Assembly: GCF_013372265.1 (NCBI RefSeq)
Contig: NZ_CP054051.1
Span: 1,884,596-1,948,595 of the forward strand
Source of the DNA: Aliarcobacter cibarius
GTDB lineage: Bacteria > Campylobacterota > Campylobacteria > Campylobacterales > Arcobacteraceae
DNA length: 64,000 nt
Reading direction: 5' to 3'
A program made the position numbers and the translations under genes. Under the pieces are notes generated by a model that was not told where the DNA came from, made no database searches, and worked only from the letters and a program-made list of their open reading frames with translations. This document shows positions 18,530 through 28,877 of the stretch, one piece after another. Positions within the stretch are counted from its first letter, which is position 1, and every line of letters starts with the position of its first letter.

Positions 18530-18564
18530 TTTGTGAAATCTAAAATCGCAAGAAAGGATAGCAA

Positions 18565-19365
18565 ATGAGTGACCTAATAGAGGGTTATTTAGGAAAAACA
18601 ACAGAAGGGAAAAAGAGTAGGCTTCCAGCTAAACTAGACTTTGTTCAAAGTTTTACGGGTGGTTTTCTAGCTCTATTTATGTGGGCACATATGATGCTTG
18701 TTGCATCAATTTTAGTGTCAAAAGATTTTATGTATCAAGTTACAAAATTATTAGAGGGTAGTTTTATATTTGAAGGTGGAAATCCACTTCTAGTATCTAT
18801 TACTGCTATAGTTATTTTTGTTATTTTTATAGTTCATGCTGCATTAGGAATGAGAAAATTACCAGGTAACTTTAAACAATACCAAGTAATTAAAGCTCAC
18901 TCAAAAAGTATGGGTCATGATGATACAAAACTTTGGTTTACACAAGCATTTACAGGTTTTGCAATGTTCTTCTTAGGTTCAGTGCATTTATATGTAATTA
19001 TGACACATCCAGATCAAATTGGACCATACGAAAGTTCTGCTAGAGTTTGGGATGAATATATGTGGCCTCTATATATTTTACTTTTATTGGCTGTTGAATT
19101 CCATGGAACAATAGGTTTATACAGACTTTGTGTTAAATGGGGATGGTTCGATGGTGAAAACCCAAGAGAAACTAGAAAAACTCTTAAAAAATTAAAATGG
19201 GCATTAACTGTGTTCTTCTTAGTTTTAGGATTTGCTTCTCTTGCAGCTTATATGAAAATCGGTTATGAAAACTCTAAAAATAATATTCCTAGAGACTCAT
19301 TCCAACCATCTGCACATATTATGAATTATGATTTAAAAACTAAAAATGTTGGAGGAATCGCATAA
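18565..19365 (+). CDS. frdC: Fumarate reductase cytochrome b subunit
   Basis: This 266-residue di-heme membrane anchor oxidises menaquinol and passes electrons to FrdB. The candidate heme ligands His42, His91, His141 and His180 match Wolinella succinogenes FrdC His44, 93, 143 and 182 with a constant offset of two. Glu178 matches the E-pathway Glu180, and Glu64 matches the menaquinol-site Glu66. Five transmembrane segments are present. The highly conserved block [21 protein letters not shown] supports the family call. This diheme type marks it as a menaquinol:fumarate reductase and not an E. coli-type enzyme with two small anchors. It overlaps frdA by one base. Confidence 0.96.
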   Translation: MSDLIEGYLGKTTEGKKSRLPAKLDFVQSFTGGFLALFMWAHMMLVASILVSKDFMYQVTKLLEGSFIFEGGNPLLVSITAIVIFVIFIVHAALGMRKLPGNFKQYQVIKAHSKSMGHDDTKLWFTQAFTGFAMFFLGSVHLYVIMTHPDQIGPYESSARVWDEYMWPLYILLLLAVEFHGTIGLYRLCVKWGWFDGENPRETRKTLKKLKWALTVFFLVLGFASLAAYMKIGYENSKNNIPRDSFQPSAHIMNYDLKTKNVGGIA

Positions 19366-21350
19366 TGAAAATTAATTACTGTGATGCATTAGTTATTGGT
19401 GGAGGACTTGCAGGATTAAGAGCTGCTGTTGCTGCACAAAAAAAAGGTTTAAGTACAATAGTTTTATCACTAGTTCCTGTTAAAAGATCTCATAGTGCAG
19501 CTGCTCAAGGTGGTATGCAAGCATCTTTAGGTAACTCTAAAATGTCTGATGGAGATAACGAAGATTTACACTTTGCAGATACTGTAAAAGGTAGTGACTG
19601 GGGATGTGATCAAGAAGTAGCGAGAATGTTCGTTCACACTGCTCCAAAAGCTATTAGAGAACTTGCATCTTGGGGGGTTCCTTGGTCAAGAGTTGAAGCA
19701 GGAACAAGAGAAGCCGTTATTAATGCTAAAAAAACAACTATTACTGAAGATGAAGATAGACATGGTTTAATTACATCAAGAGACTTTGGTGGTACTAAAA
19801 AATGGAGAACATGTTATACAGCTGATGCAACAGGTCATACAATGCTATTTGGTGTTGCGAATGAAGCTTTAAAACACAATGTTGATATCAGAGATAGAAA
19901 AGAAGCTTTAAGCTTAATTCATGAAAATGGAAGATGTTATGGAGCTGTTGTAAGAGATTTAATAACTGGAGAACTAGAAGCTTATGTTGCAAAAGGTACA
20001 TGTATTGCAACTGGTGGTTACGGAAGAATCTTTAAACAAACTACAAATGCTGTTATTTGTGAAGGAACAGGTGCTGCTATTGCACTTGAAACTGGAATTG
20101 CGACTTTAGGAAATATGGAAGCTGTTCAATTTCACCCAACTCCAATCGTACCATCAGGTATTTTATTAACTGAAGGTTGTAGAGGGGATGGAGGAATTTT
20201 AAGAGACGTTGATGGTCACAGATTTATGCCTGATTATGAGCCAGAGAAAAAAGAACTTGCATCAAGAGACGTTGTTTCTAGAAGAATGATTGAGCATATT
20301 AGAAATGGTAAAGGAGTTCCTTCTCCTTATGGATACCACGTATGGTTAGATATCTCTATTCTTGGTAGAGAACACATTGAGAAAAACTTAAGAGATGTTC
20401 AAGAAATTTGTCAAATCTTCAACGGAATTGATCCAGCAGATGAAGGTCCAAAAGGTTGGGCTCCAGTTCTTCCAATGCAACACTACTCTATGGGTGGAAT
20501 TAGAACAAAAGCAACTGGTGAATCACAAAAATTAGCAGGTTTATTTGCTTGTGGTGAAGCTGCATGTTGGGATATGCATGGATTTAACAGACTTGGAGGA
20601 AACTCTGTTTCTGAAACAGTTGTTGCTGGTATGATTATTGGTAACTATTTTGCTGATTATTGTTTAGCAAATGATGTAACAATTCCAACATCTACAGTTC
20701 AAAAATTCTTAGATGAGCAAGAAGCATACATTGATGAAATTTTATCTTATAACGGTTCTGAAGACATCTTCAAAATCAAAAATAGAATGAAAGAACTAAT
20801 GGATGAAAAGGTTGGTATTTTTAGAAGTGGTGAGCCATTAAAAGAAGCTGTTGAAGAGTTAAAAGATCTTTTAGCAAAAACTAAAAAAATCAATGTTAAA
20901 TCTAAAGAAAGAGCTGGAAATCCAGAACTTGAAGAAGCATATAGAGTTCCAAAAATGTTAAAAGTTGCTTTATGTGTTGCTAAAGGTGCAAGAGAGAGAA
21001 CTGAATCAAGAGGTGCTCACTATAGAGAAGATTATTTAATGAGAGATGATAAAAACTGGTTAAATAGAACTCTTACTTCATGGCCAAATAAAGATGCTTT
21101 AGAACCTGAAATTACTTATGAACCATTAGATATTATGAAAATGGAAATGCCTCCAGCATTTAGAGGTTATGGAGCTAAAGGTATGATTATAGAGCATGAT
21201 GATTCAGCAGTTAGACAAGCTCAAGTTGATGAAATCACAGAAAAAATGCAAGCTGAAGGTAAAGATAGACATGAAATTCAACATGCATTAATGCCATTTA
21301 GTTTACCTATGAACTACAAAGAGAAAAACGAAAGAGCAGGAGATAAATAA
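19365..21350 (+). CDS. frdA: Fumarate reductase flavoprotein subunit
   Basis: This is a 661-residue catalytic subunit with covalently bound FAD. The nucleotide fold starts [15 protein letters not shown], the FAD-linking His is His43 in [14 protein letters not shown], and the active-site region includes [11 protein letters not shown] and [13 protein letters not shown]. The length matches the Wolinella/Campylobacter form (about 656-663), longer than E. coli FrdA. It reduces fumarate to succinate in the cytoplasm as the terminal electron acceptor step. Confidence 0.96.
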   Translation: MKINYCDALVIGGGLAGLRAAVAAQKKGLSTIVLSLVPVKRSHSAAAQGGMQASLGNSKMSDGDNEDLHFADTVKGSDWGCDQEVARMFVHTAPKAIRELASWGVPWSRVEAGTREAVINAKKTTITEDEDRHGLITSRDFGGTKKWRTCYTADATGHTMLFGVANEALKHNVDIRDRKEALSLIHENGRCYGAVVRDLITGELEAYVAKGTCIATGGYGRIFKQTTNAVICEGTGAAIALETGIATLGNMEAVQFHPTPIVPSGILLTEGCRGDGGILRDVDGHRFMPDYEPEKKELASRDVVSRRMIEHIRNGKGVPSPYGYHVWLDISILGREHIEKNLRDVQEICQIFNGIDPADEGPKGWAPVLPMQHYSMGGIRTKATGESQKLAGLFACGEAACWDMHGFNRLGGNSVSETVVAGMIIGNYFADYCLANDVTIPTSTVQKFLDEQEAYIDEILSYNGSEDIFKIKNRMKELMDEKVGIFRSGEPLKEAVEELKDLLAKTKKINVKSKERAGNPELEEAYRVPKMLKVALCVAKGARERTESRGAHYREDYLMRDDKNWLNRTLTSWPNKDALEPEITYEPLDIMKMEMPPAFRGYGAKGMIIEHDDSAVRQAQVDEITEKMQAEGKDRHEIQHALMPFSLPMNYKEKNERAGDK

Positions 21351-22081
21351 TGAGTATGCAAAAAGGTAGAGAAATTACAATTTCAGTTCTTAAATATAAT
21401 CCTAGAAGTAAGGTTTCAAAACCTCACTTTGTAGAATACAAACTAGAAGAGACACCAGGTATGACTCTTTTTATTGCGTTAAACCTAATAAGAGAAAACT
21501 ATGACGCTGATTTATCTTTTGACTTCGTATGTAGAGCTGGAATTTGCGGAAGTTGTGGTATGATGGTTAATGGTAAACCTGCTCTTGCTTGTAGAACTCT
21601 TATTGCAAACTATCCAACAGGAAAACTTCAATTAATGCCTATGCCTGCATTTGAATTAATTAAAGACTTATCAGTAAATACTGGTAAATGGATGGATGGA
21701 ATGAGTAAAAGAGTTGAATCTTGGATTCATTCAAATGAAGAAGTTGATATTTCAAAAATGGAACAAAGAGTTGATCCAAAAGTTGCAAATGATACATTCG
21801 AACTTGATAGATGTATTGAGTGTGGTATTTGTGTTGCTTCTTGTGGAACAATGTTAATGAGACCAAAATTTGTTGGACCAGTTGGATTAAATAGAGTTGC
21901 AAGATTTGATATAGATCCACATGACAACAGAACAGCTGAAGATTTCTATGAATTAATCGGTGATGATGATGGAGTATTTGGTTGTATGTCATTAATGGCA
22001 TGTGAAGACCATTGTCCAAAACATTTACCATTACAAAACAAAATTGCTTACTTAAGAAGAAAATTAGTAGCACTTAGATAA
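21350..22081 (+). CDS. frdB: Fumarate reductase iron-sulfur subunit
   Basis: This is a 243-residue subunit with three clusters. The [2Fe-2S] ligands are Cys61, Cys66, Cys69 and Cys81 ([10 protein letters not shown]...LAC). Further ligands for the [4Fe-4S] and [3Fe-4S] clusters appear in [14 protein letters not shown] and in the block [17 protein letters not shown]. Spacing and length agree with Wolinella FrdB. The gene overlaps frdA by one base and is followed by two strong hairpins ending the operon. Confidence 0.96.
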   Translation: MSMQKGREITISVLKYNPRSKVSKPHFVEYKLEETPGMTLFIALNLIRENYDADLSFDFVCRAGICGSCGMMVNGKPALACRTLIANYPTGKLQLMPMPAFELIKDLSVNTGKWMDGMSKRVESWIHSNEEVDISKMEQRVDPKVANDTFELDRCIECGICVASCGTMLMRPKFVGPVGLNRVARFDIDPHDNRTAEDFYELIGDDDGVFGCMSLMACEDHCPKHLPLQNKIAYLRRKLVALR

Positions 22082-22083
22082 TA

Positions 22084-22110
22084 ATTTATGAAGGTTTATC
22101 CTTCATAAAT
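22084..22110 (+). terminator. Hairpin after frdB
   Basis: A perfect 11-bp stem, ATTTATGAAGG with CCTTCATAAAT, has a TTTAT loop three bases after the frdB stop. It lacks a U-tract and probably acts with the second hairpin 12 bases further on. Confidence 0.55.
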
Positions 22111-22121
22111 ATTAAATATAG

Positions 22122-22159
22122 AAAAAGTTAAATATCATTCGTGGTATTTAACTTTTTTT
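22122..22159 (+). terminator. Intrinsic terminator of frdCAB
   Basis: AAAAAGTTAAATA (22122-22134) pairs with TATTTAACTTTTT (22145-22157), followed by more T. The stem is 13 bp with a 10-base loop. The symmetric A and T flanks would allow function in both directions. Confidence 0.8.
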
Positions 22160-22177
22160 ATTTAGGAGAGTCGATAA

Positions 22178-24529
22178 ATGAGTTTAACAAATGATTATTT
22201 TTTATTATACCATGGAATTACATTTCAAAAAAATTTAGAAATTGAAGAAATAGAGACAAAATTAAATGATGATACTTTTACTATCTTCGCTCTAATTATA
22301 AGTGCAAATAGAAAAAACTATGAAAAATTTATTAACTTAACATCTTTCAAAACACTTTGTCAGCAGTTGAATATTAAAACTCCATCAAATGCGAATGAAT
22401 TTTATCATATTCAAGAAAATGTAATTGAACTCATTTTATCAAATAGAACAAAATCTAATCTTGAAATATTAAGCCAAAGTTTTGAATACTTAAGAAATGA
22501 AAATATTATTGATAATGATAGTTATACAAAACTAAATTCTTTGTTTGACCATAAAGAGCTTGAATCATTAAAAGATGATGAAAGTGCTGGTTTATCAAAA
22601 ATTGATGATGATTTTAAGACTTCTTTCAAAGATTTAAAACATAACATTGAAAATATTTTAGTTGAATTAAAAACTGAAATAACAAACCATGAAGTTTTAT
22701 CAGAACTTAATTCTGTTAATGAATACATAAATAACCAAAAATTCTCAATTGGAATAACTGGTGTTATGAATGCTGGAAAATCTACTATGCTTAATGCTTT
22801 AATGGGTAAGGAAATTTTAGGTAGCGCTGTTGTTCCTGAGACTGCAAATCTTACAATTGTAAAACATAATACAACTGATAATGCAAAAGTTTATTATTGG
22901 AACACAAAAGAGTGGGAAAAAATTGAAGAGAGCGCAAAAAGTCTAGAAAGCATGAAAGACTTTGTTCTTGAAACAAATAAAGTATTTGGTGAAAATCTAA
23001 AAAACTATATAAGACCTACTTCAAGATTTGATGAAGTTGATATAAATGATCTATCGTCATATACATCAGCAGAACACAGTGGAAAAAAATGTAATCTTGT
23101 AAAGTATGTAGAACTTGGAAGTAATCTTAAATTTTTAAGTGATGGTATAGAAATAGTTGACACACCAGGACTTGATGACCCTGTTATTCAAAGAGAAGAA
23201 ATTACAAAAGAATATATTTCGAAATGTGATATGATGATACATTTAATGAATGTATCACAAAGTGCAACACTAAAAGATGTTGAATTTATTATAGATGCTG
23301 TTTTATATCAAAATATATCAAAACTACTAGTTGTAATTACAAGAGCTGATACAGTTAGCAAAAAAAATCTTGAAGAAGTTATTGAATATACAAAATCATC
23401 AATTCAAAAACAATTAAAAGCACAAAATAAAGACTCTCAACTCGACCATATTTTAAAAACAATAAAATTTATACCTATTTCAGGAAGAATGGCTTTACTA
23501 CATAGAACAGGAAGAGAAAAAGAGGCTTTAGAAGCTGGATTTACTTTAGAAGATACTGGAATTTTAGAAATAGAAAACTATCTTATGGAAAGTCTTTTTG
23601 GAACAAACTCTCAAAAAGGTGATTTAGTTATTCAATCTACAAAAACTCAATTAAATAGATTAATTGAAAAACAAATAGTTTTTAATAATTATGAACTTAC
23701 TCTTTTAAATAAATCAAAAGATGAATTAGAACAAGAATTAAATGAATTTAACAGAAAAAAAGATTCAAATAAAAGAATACTTTTTAGTATGAGTGAAGAT
23801 ATAAATTATTATAAAAATGATGCAAAATCATATATTGACTCTTTAGAAACATTTTTACAAAGTGAGCTTATGGAGCTACAAAATGTTATAAAACAAAGAG
23901 TTGTAAATGACACAAGATATTCTTTAGAAAAAACAAAAAGAAAACCTGAAAACACTAGAGTAAAAGTTATTGTTGAAACTGCAATAAAAGATGGAATCAT
24001 TGATGTAATCAGAGATTACAGATATAAATTTATAAAAAAATCTCAAACAATTGGTGAACAGTGTGAACAAAAATATCATGATTTAGGTTTTGCAATTGGT
24101 CATAAAAATGACAATTTTGATGCAAGAGGTTTCTTTCAAGATGATTTTAAAAGTGGTTTCTTAACTTCAAATAATGAAATTATGGTAAGTCAAATAATCA
24201 ATGCTGTAAATGGAGCAAAAGAAGGAAAATTAAATGAACTTGATAGAAATATTGAAGAAATAATAAAAGCACAATTTAAAGGAATTGAAGAAGATATTAA
24301 AATAAAAGCAAAAAAAGTTAGTTCACTTTTAATAGAAAATTTCTTTGATACACTAAATGCTCCTTTAAGAGGGTTTGAACAAAGATTAAAAAATGAAGAG
24401 GAGAGTCTTCAAAATAGAATAGCTACTTTTGAAGAAAATGATAAAAACAAAGCAGAATTATCTATAAATCTTCATAAAAATATTAAAAAACTTGAAAATA
24501 TTATGTTAAATATTAAAGGATTACACTAA
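22178..24529 (+). CDS. Dynamin-like GTPase, first of a tandem pair
   Basis: This is a 783-residue large GTPase of the bacterial dynamin-like family. A helical N-terminal region of about 180 residues precedes the G domain. G1 is GVMNAGKSTMLNAL (about 192-205), G3 is VDTPGLDDP (about 327), and G4 is VVITRADTV (about 386). The C-terminal ~300 residues are helical and coiled-coil rich (stalk). It is immediately followed, with a one-base overlap, by a second dynamin-like gene. This resembles the C. jejuni pair Cj0411/Cj0412 (DLP1/DLP2), whose products form a heterotetramer able to tether membranes. An AGGAGAG ribosome-binding site precedes the ATG. The cellular role is inferred to be membrane remodelling. 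Confidence 0.88.
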   Translation: MSLTNDYFLLYHGITFQKNLEIEEIETKLNDDTFTIFALIISANRKNYEKFINLTSFKTLCQQLNIKTPSNANEFYHIQENVIELILSNRTKSNLEILSQSFEYLRNENIIDNDSYTKLNSLFDHKELESLKDDESAGLSKIDDDFKTSFKDLKHNIENILVELKTEITNHEVLSELNSVNEYINNQKFSIGITGVMNAGKSTMLNALMGKEILGSAVVPETANLTIVKHNTTDNAKVYYWNTKEWEKIEESAKSLESMKDFVLETNKVFGENLKNYIRPTSRFDEVDINDLSSYTSAEHSGKKCNLVKYVELGSNLKFLSDGIEIVDTPGLDDPVIQREEITKEYISKCDMMIHLMNVSQSATLKDVEFIIDAVLYQNISKLLVVITRADTVSKKNLEEVIEYTKSSIQKQLKAQNKDSQLDHILKTIKFIPISGRMALLHRTGREKEALEAGFTLEDTGILEIENYLMESLFGTNSQKGDLVIQSTKTQLNRLIEKQIVFNNYELTLLNKSKDELEQELNEFNRKKDSNKRILFSMSEDINYYKNDAKSYIDSLETFLQSELMELQNVIKQRVVNDTRYSLEKTKRKPENTRVKVIVETAIKDGIIDVIRDYRYKFIKKSQTIGEQCEQKYHDLGFAIGHKNDNFDARGFFQDDFKSGFLTSNNEIMVSQIINAVNGAKEGKLNELDRNIEEIIKAQFKGIEEDIKIKAKKVSSLLIENFFDTLNAPLRGFEQRLKNEEESLQNRIATFEENDKNKAELSINLHKNIKKLENIMLNIKGLH

Positions 24530-26553
24530 TGAGTGCAAATTTAAATATATTAAAAAGCTTTGCTAACGAATATAAAGAACAAAATTCTATAAAAGAAATA
24601 GTTTATGAGGATGGTTTAGTAGGAGACATAAAAAAAACTATTGATAAACTTCTTGATGAAAAATTTCATCCATCAATCCAACTTCAATCAGTTTTAAATA
24701 AACAACTAAGACGTGCTAGATATCCTATGGAAGTTGCGATTACAGGACAATTTAGTGCTGGTAAATCTACATTTTTAAATGCCCTACTTTCAAGAAATAT
24801 TTTACCAACAGGAATTACTCCAGTTACATCTAAAGTAAATTTTATAAATTATGGAGAAGATTTCAAATTAAAAATCACATACTATTCAGGTGCTCAAGAG
24901 TTTGCTCCAATAGAAAGTATTGCTGATTTTACAGACCAAAGACAAGATGATATGAAAAATATCAAATATTTAACACTTTATGCTCCTCTACCAATTTTAA
25001 AAGAGATTTCATTCGTAGATACTCCAGGACTTAACTCTCAATCACAAAGTGATACAGATGTTACAAGAAGAGTTTTAAAAGATGTTGGTGGAATTATCTG
25101 GCTAACTTTAATTGATAACGCTGGAAAACTTTCAGAAGCTCAAGTTTTAGAAGAGTATATGCAACATTTTAAAAACAAATCTTTATGTGTTTTAAACCAA
25201 AAAGACAAATTAACTCCTGAGCAAGTTATTACGACAACAAACTATGTAAAAGAGAAATTTAGTAAATATTTTGCAAAGGTTGTCCCAATTTCCGCTATAA
25301 AGGCTCTGGAAGGTAGAGCAAAAGAAAAAGATATTTTGATTGAAGATGAAAATATAAATCTTTTAACTCAATTAAAAAAAGAACTTCTTACAAAAGACAT
25401 AGAAGATAGTGCAGATATTGAAAAATTATTAACGGAACACAAAAATAAAATAAAATCTATTAGATTAAGCGATACATCAAGCAATATTAAACTTTTAGAA
25501 GACTCAAATATTAAAGAAGTTTTAGATTTTATTGAAACTACAATAAGACCACAAGCAGCTGAAGCAAAAGAGTTTGCTATCAAAAAAGATTTAAGAAGTT
25601 TTTGTGACATTTTAATAAAAGAGTACGAAACAATCATAAAAGTTTATGATGCTTTAGTTGAAGTTTTAGAATCTTGCGAGAAAAAAGTTGAAGAAGCCTT
25701 TGAAAATATTCACAAAAAGTATTCTAAAGAGCTATTTAATATCTATAATTCTCTTGAAACAGTTATGGAAAAAATTGCAAGTGAAACATTTAAAAATATA
25801 AAAAGAAAAAAATCTGTTAGATTCGAAGAGTCAAAATCACTTTTTGGTGAAAAAATAGAAAAGTTTGAATATGAAACATTCTGGATTGATTCTGATGCTG
25901 TATATAAAGCACTGTTTTATGATGATCAAACTGTAGATAAAATGTTTAAAAGATCAATCAAGCTTCTAAAAAATATAGAACTTGATACAGATGAAGCATT
26001 TAGAGATGTTTATAGATTAATAAAAAGTGATGTCGTAAAGTGGCAAGAACCTTATGAGCTTATAAGAAAACAAAGAGAAATAGCTTCAGATATTGAGTTT
26101 TCAAATACAAGACACTTTGCAGCAAAAGTTTATGAAAATGTTTTAAAAGCTTTCCATAAAGCAATTTTAGAAAATATCTCTGCTTTAAGAAAGAAATTTG
26201 CATATTTTAATGGTGCTTTATCATATTCATATATCCAAACAACTCAAGCGACCATTGCACATTTTGAACAGCAAATAATTGAATCTGAAGAACTTTACAA
26301 AAAAGAACCTAGCAGATTTTCTATATCTCATCCAAGAGAAGATGAAATTGTTGCAAAACTAAAAGCAAATTTTGGTTTTGAGAAAATAGAGGATTTTTTA
26401 ACTTCAAAAAGAAACTATTTATTTAAAATAATTAAATACTCTAAAGAACAATACTTAGATATAAACAAAGATAGAATTGAATTTATAAAAAATAAAAAAG
26501 AACAATATTTACAAAAAATAAAAGATTTAGAAAAGATAAAAGAGGAAATTTAA
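24529..26553 (+). CDS. Dynamin-like GTPase, second of a tandem pair
   Basis: This is a 674-residue dynamin-like protein. The G domain starts near residue 68: G1 is GQFSAGKSTFLNALL (about 71), with a following Thr-rich switch I in PTGITPVTSK, G3 is VDTPGLNSQ (about 165) and G4 is LNQKDKLTP (about 223). A long helical region with Lys/Glu-rich coiled-coil ends the protein (residues ~600-674). It overlaps the first GTPase gene by one base, so the two are made together. Partner-type pairing with the upstream protein is known for the C. jejuni homologues and inferred here. Confidence 0.88.
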   Translation: MSANLNILKSFANEYKEQNSIKEIVYEDGLVGDIKKTIDKLLDEKFHPSIQLQSVLNKQLRRARYPMEVAITGQFSAGKSTFLNALLSRNILPTGITPVTSKVNFINYGEDFKLKITYYSGAQEFAPIESIADFTDQRQDDMKNIKYLTLYAPLPILKEISFVDTPGLNSQSQSDTDVTRRVLKDVGGIIWLTLIDNAGKLSEAQVLEEYMQHFKNKSLCVLNQKDKLTPEQVITTTNYVKEKFSKYFAKVVPISAIKALEGRAKEKDILIEDENINLLTQLKKELLTKDIEDSADIEKLLTEHKNKIKSIRLSDTSSNIKLLEDSNIKEVLDFIETTIRPQAAEAKEFAIKKDLRSFCDILIKEYETIIKVYDALVEVLESCEKKVEEAFENIHKKYSKELFNIYNSLETVMEKIASETFKNIKRKKSVRFEESKSLFGEKIEKFEYETFWIDSDAVYKALFYDDQTVDKMFKRSIKLLKNIELDTDEAFRDVYRLIKSDVVKWQEPYELIRKQREIASDIEFSNTRHFAAKVYENVLKAFHKAILENISALRKKFAYFNGALSYSYIQTTQATIAHFEQQIIESEELYKKEPSRFSISHPREDEIVAKLKANFGFEKIEDFLTSKRNYLFKIIKYSKEQYLDINKDRIEFIKNKKEQYLQKIKDLEKIKEEI

Positions 26554-26567
26554 CCCTCTTTATTTTT
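26539..26567 (+). terminator. Terminator after the dynamin-like pair
   Basis: AAAGAGG (26539-26545) pairs with CCTCTTT (26555-26561) across the stop codon, and ATTTTT follows. The neighbouring minus-strand gene ends just beyond. Confidence 0.6.
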
Positions 26568-27120
26568 AAGATTTTTTAAGATACTGAGTAAGAATTACTA
26601 TCTTAACTCCATTTACTCTACCTTCAATTTGCTCAGGATTTGATGTAAGAGATATATTTCTTACGGCTGTTCCTCTTTTTGCAGTGAATCCAGCACCTTT
26701 TACATCTAAGTCTTTGATTATCGTAACTGTATCACCTGCATTTAAAACAACACCATTACAATCTTTATGAACTACTCCATCTTCTATTTTAGAAATTCCA
26801 GCTTCTGCCCAAGCTCTTACATCATCTTCTAAATACATCATATCAAGTAAATCTTGATTCCCAAGTTTTTTTAACATTCTATATGATAAAACTTGAACTG
26901 CAGGAACTGTACTCCACATAGAATCACTTAAACAAAACCAGTGATTTTCATCTAAAAAACTATCATCTTCAAATTGAGTTTTACATTTATTACATAATAA
27001 TACAACTTGTTCAATACTTCCATCACTAGGGCTTACCTCAAAAACAGTTAAATCTTGTGTTGATTTACAAAGTTCACAAGAAGAATCGCTTCTATTTAAA
27101 AGTTCTTGTTCTATATTCAT
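26566..27120 (-). CDS. PhnA/YjdM-family zinc-ribbon protein
   Basis: This is a 184-residue cytosolic protein. The N-terminal zinc ribbon has paired cysteines in CELCKS and LCNKCK. The C-terminal PhnA domain has DCNGVVLNAGDTVTIIKDLDVKG and the end GVKIVILTQYLKKS. The family was once called alkylphosphonate-uptake protein, but most members, including E. coli YjdM, have no proven role in phosphonate use, and no phn genes are present here. The ATG at 27120 follows a GAGG ribosome-binding site by 8 bases, so it is preferred over an ATG seven codons upstream. Confidence 0.8.
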   Translation of the reverse strand: MNIEQELLNRSDSSCELCKSTQDLTVFEVSPSDGSIEQVVLLCNKCKTQFEDDSFLDENHWFCLSDSMWSTVPAVQVLSYRMLKKLGNQDLLDMMYLEDDVRAWAEAGISKIEDGVVHKDCNGVVLNAGDTVTIIKDLDVKGAGFTAKRGTAVRNISLTSNPEQIEGRVNGVKIVILTQYLKKS

Positions 27121-27183
27121 AAAATTTACCTCATTTCTCAAAATAGCGTAAATTATATCTAAATAAACAAAATTTAAAATTTT

Positions 27184-27199
27184 GTCAATTTTTATTGAC
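27184..27199. promoter_or_regulatory. Inverted repeat in the phnA-like/HPP divergent region
   Basis: GTCAAT and ATTGAC flank TTTT, and the symmetry extends imperfectly to TTT/AAA. It lies between two divergent genes and could be an operator. There is no other evidence. Confidence 0.3.
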
Positions 27200-27257
27200 C
27201 AAAATCATAAAATTAAAGAAAATTTTCTATTAATATAAACATCAGAGAGGTGTTAAG

Positions 27258-27836
27258 ATGAATTTTTTTTATAGACAGTTTCAAAAGATAAACTCTGAAC
27301 CAATAGATATTTCAAATATGTTTTGGTCGTGGATTGGTTCTTTTTTAGGAATTATTACTATTGCATTTTTTCATAAAAATTTTTTGGATGATGATAATTT
27401 AGTGCTTGTATTAAGTTCTTTTGGAGCTAGCGCTGTTTTAGTTTATGGAGCAGTAAATTCTACACTAGCACAACCTAAAAATTTAATCGGAGGCCATTTA
27501 ATTTCTGCTATTGTTGGAGTAATTAGTTATAAAATTTTTGCTTCAAATTTATATTTAGCAGCGGCTATTGCCGTTTCAACTTCAATCATAATAATGCAAC
27601 TAACTCTAACTCTTCACCCTCCAGGTGGAGCAACTGCTTTAATAGCAGTTATAGGAAATGAACAAATCCATGAACTAGGTTTTTTTTATATATTTATTCC
27701 TGTATTAAGTGGAGCAATTATTTTATTTTTAATTGCATTTGTTATAAATAATATTCCAAAAAATAGAACTTACCCTACAAGCTATAAACAATTTTTAAAG
27801 AAATATTATAAAAAAATGAAAAGAAAAAAGTTATAG
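27258..27836 (+). CDS. HPP-family integral membrane protein
   Basis: This is a 192-residue inner-membrane protein with four to five hydrophobic segments and a basic C-terminus. The family signature LTLHPPGGATALIAVIG (about residues 113-129) includes the name-giving His-Pro-Pro. A second conserved feature is the small-residue helix LVLSSFGASAVLVYG. HPP proteins are poorly characterised. A nitrite transport role has been reported for a cyanobacterial and plant member, but the present sequence does not establish a substrate. AGAGGTG provides a good ribosome-binding site. The gene is convergent with the L,D-transpeptidase gene and shares a terminator hairpin with it. Confidence 0.82.
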   Translation: MNFFYRQFQKINSEPIDISNMFWSWIGSFLGIITIAFFHKNFLDDDNLVLVLSSFGASAVLVYGAVNSTLAQPKNLIGGHLISAIVGVISYKIFASNLYLAAAIAVSTSIIIMQLTLTLHPPGGATALIAVIGNEQIHELGFFYIFIPVLSGAIILFLIAFVINNIPKNRTYPTSYKQFLKKYYKKMKRKKL

Positions 27837-27849
27837 CAATATAACTTTT
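27826..27849. terminator. Bidirectional terminator hairpin between HPP and L,D-transpeptidase genes
   Basis: A perfect 10-bp stem, AAAAGTTATA with TATAACTTTT, closes a GCAA tetraloop and spans both convergent stop codons. A and T flanks on each side allow bidirectional use. Confidence 0.65.
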
Positions 27850-28850
27850 ACTTTGCTAGGACCTTTTGTTTCAAAGAAATCTTGTACAATTTTTGCCAAT
27901 TCTAAAACATCAGAATTTCTCATTCTAATACAACCTGCACTCTCTTTACTTCCTATACTTTTTTCATTTAGTGTTCCATGAATTCTATAAGTTTGATTAC
28001 CATCAACAATATGAGTAAGATTTAATTTTGCAGCACCCATATAGTTATATTTATGATTTGGAGGTACTACATTTGGTAGAATTATTCCTTTTTTTTCAAA
28101 ACTTTTTCTTGTATCATTAGTTGGATACCATACAGGATTTAATGATATAGAAGAAATTCTACCCTCTCCTAATGGTTTTTTTACACCATTTTTTGCCGTT
28201 GATACATTATAAGTTTTTAATTCTTTTGTATTTTTTCCAAATTTTGATTTTAACTTCATAACATTTTTATTTGAATCAACTTCTATAATTAGCTCTTCAT
28301 AATCTTGTAAACTCTTATTTGAAATTTCATAATCTTTTGAATTGCCCATATTTAAAGCTTTCAATAAAGCAGTAGAATCTTTATTTTTTTCTTCATTTTC
28401 ATCAAATTCTTTAAATGAAATATCTCTTAACTCTTCTTCAATATTTGAAGTTACTCTATCTTCATCTTCTACTAATTCTTTTTTTGTCTCTAAATAAATC
28501 AATTGAGTATCAGCTTCTTTTTCTTTGATATTAGTTTTTACCTCTTCAACTTTTTTAGTTTCAACTTTATTTATTATAGGTTTTTCTTTTTCTACTTTAG
28601 GAATATTAATTGGTTCATTGTTCATAATTTGTTCTTGAACTTTTGTTTGAACCTTTTCTTTATTATTAATATTTTTAATATCTTGTTTTTTTTGATTATT
28701 TTTTTCTACTTTCTCTTTACTTTTTGGAAAATAATCATAACTTACAAATTCTAACTCTTCATAAGGCGGCATTGTAGAAACAATAGGAAACTCTTCATTA
28801 GAATATAAAAAGTAATTAACCATCATTAATAATATAAAAATCTTTCTCAT
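27831..28850 (-). CDS. L,D-transpeptidase (YkuD domain) with long charged linker
   Basis: This is a 339-residue exported peptidoglycan enzyme. An N-terminal hydrophobic signal (about residues 1-18) is followed by about 130 residues of Lys/Glu/Asn-rich low-complexity linker. The catalytic YkuD domain lies at roughly 190-339. The active-site motif shows His291 in RIHGTLNE and Cys307 in SAGCIRMRNSD. The family forms 3-3 cross-links or attaches proteins to peptidoglycan, or acts as a carboxypeptidase as in Campylobacter Pgp-type enzymes. Which of these applies cannot be decided from sequence. It is divergent from a MotA/OmpA-like pair whose OmpA domain should also bind peptidoglycan. Confidence 0.85.
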   Translation of the reverse strand: MRKIFILLMMVNYFLYSNEEFPIVSTMPPYEELEFVSYDYFPKSKEKVEKNNQKKQDIKNINNKEKVQTKVQEQIMNNEPINIPKVEKEKPIINKVETKKVEEVKTNIKEKEADTQLIYLETKKELVEDEDRVTSNIEEELRDISFKEFDENEEKNKDSTALLKALNMGNSKDYEISNKSLQDYEELIIEVDSNKNVMKLKSKFGKNTKELKTYNVSTAKNGVKKPLGEGRISSISLNPVWYPTNDTRKSFEKKGIILPNVVPPNHKYNYMGAAKLNLTHIVDGNQTYRIHGTLNEKSIGSKESAGCIRMRNSDVLELAKIVQDFFETKGPSKVKVILL

Positions 28851-28877
28851 AACATATCTTTTTTAGTTTTTCTTTAT

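Noticed and set aside
21660-22073. 137-codon open frame on the minus strand within frdB
   Set aside because: It is an antisense shadow of a strongly coding gene with low-complexity composition and no ribosome-binding site. The plus-strand protein has all Fe-S motifs.
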